From Pseudooceanicola sediminis (GTDB taxonomy: Bacteria > Pseudomonadota > Alphaproteobacteria > Rhodobacterales > Rhodobacteraceae): 64,000 bases of DNA. Each line of letters opens with the position of its first letter. Positions within the stretch are counted from its first letter, which is position 1. Shown here one piece after another: positions 63,173-64,000 of the stretch. The stretch is from assembly GCF_003575965.1 (NCBI RefSeq), contig NZ_QWJJ01000003.1:124001-188000 (forward strand). The letters run 5' to 3'. Below the pieces are notes generated by a model that worked only from the letters and a program-made list of their open reading frames with translations, was not told where the DNA came from and made no database searches. The translations under genes were made by a program, and so were the position numbers.

Positions 63173-64000
63173 TCAGCCTGTCGCGCCTTTGTTTCCTCGC
63201 GACACCGCATTGCGGAAATCGGACAGCGTAAATGCGCCCAGCACGGTCCCCGCAACGAAATAGGCCAGGCTGCCGATGGCGATCAGCAAGAAGAGCGCGG
63301 GGTAGCGTACAAAGTCGCTGTGCAGCCAGCCCCACATGAGCTGGGACACCGGCCAGAGTACGGCGCCCATCAGGACGGACGCAAAGATGATCCGCCAGTT
63401 CCGGCTGTGAAATCGCTTGTCGAACCGCGCGATGTCGCCCATCGGTCGCGTGCCGCGCACCAGCAGGACCACCATGACCCAGGCCGCGCCGGTTGTTGCC
63501 AGCGCCGAGGCGATCCACCCGACGAATGGCGCAAGACCGATGGCGAGCACGGCGTTGGCGATCATGGCAACCACTGCATAGTTGAAGGGGCTGCGGGTAT
63601 TTTCGCGTGCGAAAAAGATGGGTTGCAGGACTTTTTGCAGTACGAAGGCTGGCAGGCCAGCACCATAGACGGCGACGGCCAAGGCAATCGCGCGACTATC
63701 TTCGGGTCGGGCCGCGCCACGTTCGAACAGCACCGATACTATCGGCAATGGAATGACCACCAACGCGACTGCGCAAGGTACGGTCAGGGCCAGCGCCAAC
63801 TCTCCCGCGCGTGACAGGGCGTTGCGCGATCCGGCAACATCCCCGGCTTTCAGTCGGCGCGACAGATCCGGCAGCAGAACGACGCTGATGGCAATGCCCA
63901 CCACCCCCAAAGGCAGTTGGTACAGCCGGTCGGCAGTGAAAAGCCATCCGACAGCGCGGTCGAAGTAGCTGGCAACCTGCTGGCCCACCAGCAGGTTCAG
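63173..64000 (-). CDS. murJ: Lipid II flippase MurJ, C-terminal part (cut by window edge)
   Basis: The C-terminal ~275 residues of a MurJ/MviN membrane protein. VGQQVASYFDRAVGWLFTADRLYQLPLGVVGIAISVVLLP is the family's most conserved region (given here as LYQLPLGVVGIAISVVLLP), and about seven hydrophobic segments follow. The frame remains open to base 64000, so the N terminus lies outside. It flips peptidoglycan precursor across the inner membrane. Confidence 0.94.
   Translation of the reverse strand: MNLLVGQQVASYFDRAVGWLFTADRLYQLPLGVVGIAISVVLLPDLSRRLKAGDVAGSRNALSRAGELALALTVPCAVALVVIPLPIVSVLFERGAARPEDSRAIALAVAVYGAGLPAFVLQKVLQPIFFARENTRSPFNYAVVAMIANAVLAIGLAPFVGWIASALATTGAAWVMVVLLVRGTRPMGDIARFDKRFHSRNWRIIFASVLMGAVLWPVSQLMWGWLHSDFVRYPALFLLIAIGSLAYFVAGTVLGAFTLSDFRNAVSRGNKGATG

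Overview
The window comes from a GC-rich alphaproteobacterial chromosome, most likely a Rhodobacterales (Roseobacter-group) member. Three things point there: an opgG-opgI-opgH-opgC operon in the order known from Rhodobacter sphaeroides, a DUF1217 flagellar-type protein, and many tightly packed ABC-transporter operons with 4-bp start/stop overlaps. I see no tRNA, rRNA, CRISPR array, insertion sequence, phage gene or obvious island boundary. Both edges cut a gene: a PLP-dependent decarboxylase on the left and murJ on the right.

Layout. 1-485: 3' end of a group II decarboxylase. 753-7826: a minus-strand operon (NMT1-type binding protein, ATPase, permease, amidohydrolase, two 2-oxoglutarate/Fe(II) oxygenases) with a divergent CMP/guanine-type deaminase, which looks like uptake and oxidation/deamination of a nucleobase-like N-heterocycle. 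8005-11255: DUF1217 protein and a class III aminotransferase. 11963-17058: opgGIHC, for osmoregulated periplasmic glucans. 17232-21903: a guanidine-I (ykkC) riboswitch followed by a binding protein, permease, ATPase, a ureohydrolase resembling Ni-dependent guanidine hydrolase, and a protein with 21 His in its first 44 residues. 22125-34379: a formamidase-like hydrolase, two complete branched-chain-amino-acid-type ABC transporters facing each other, a standalone RAM-domain protein, a second alpha/beta hydrolase and a PAS-LuxR regulator. 34519-41353: siderophore-type ABC importer followed by exbB-exbD-exbD-tonB, a complete TonB-energised iron-uptake module apart from the outer-membrane receptor. 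41363-64000: mostly housekeeping (cardiolipin synthase, YbjN protein, proC, csaA, 2-hydroxyacid dehydrogenase, tdk, a tiny lipoprotein, carB, cyclopropane synthase, aspS, soluble PAS chemoreceptor, hemerythrin, acetyltransferase, aminotransferase, VOC protein, trpS, inactive-looking rhomboid, phospholipase D, murJ).

The most exciting system is the guanidine module. The riboswitch, the transporter, the arginase-family enzyme with a DRHAD metal motif, and the His-rich putative nickel chaperone form one translationally coupled operon. The usual HypA/HypB-type accessory proteins are replaced by a single unrecognised His-rich protein.

The most unusual non-coding signal is an intergenic element made of GATACCG repeated at exactly 11-bp spacing and followed by ACGT. 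It occurs at four places (near 0.65, 11.4, 43.2 and 56.2 kb), always in the same orientation. The 43-kb copy lies in a 654-bp gap that also holds four AAAT tracts at 11-bp spacing and two DnaA-box-like sites 20 bp apart.
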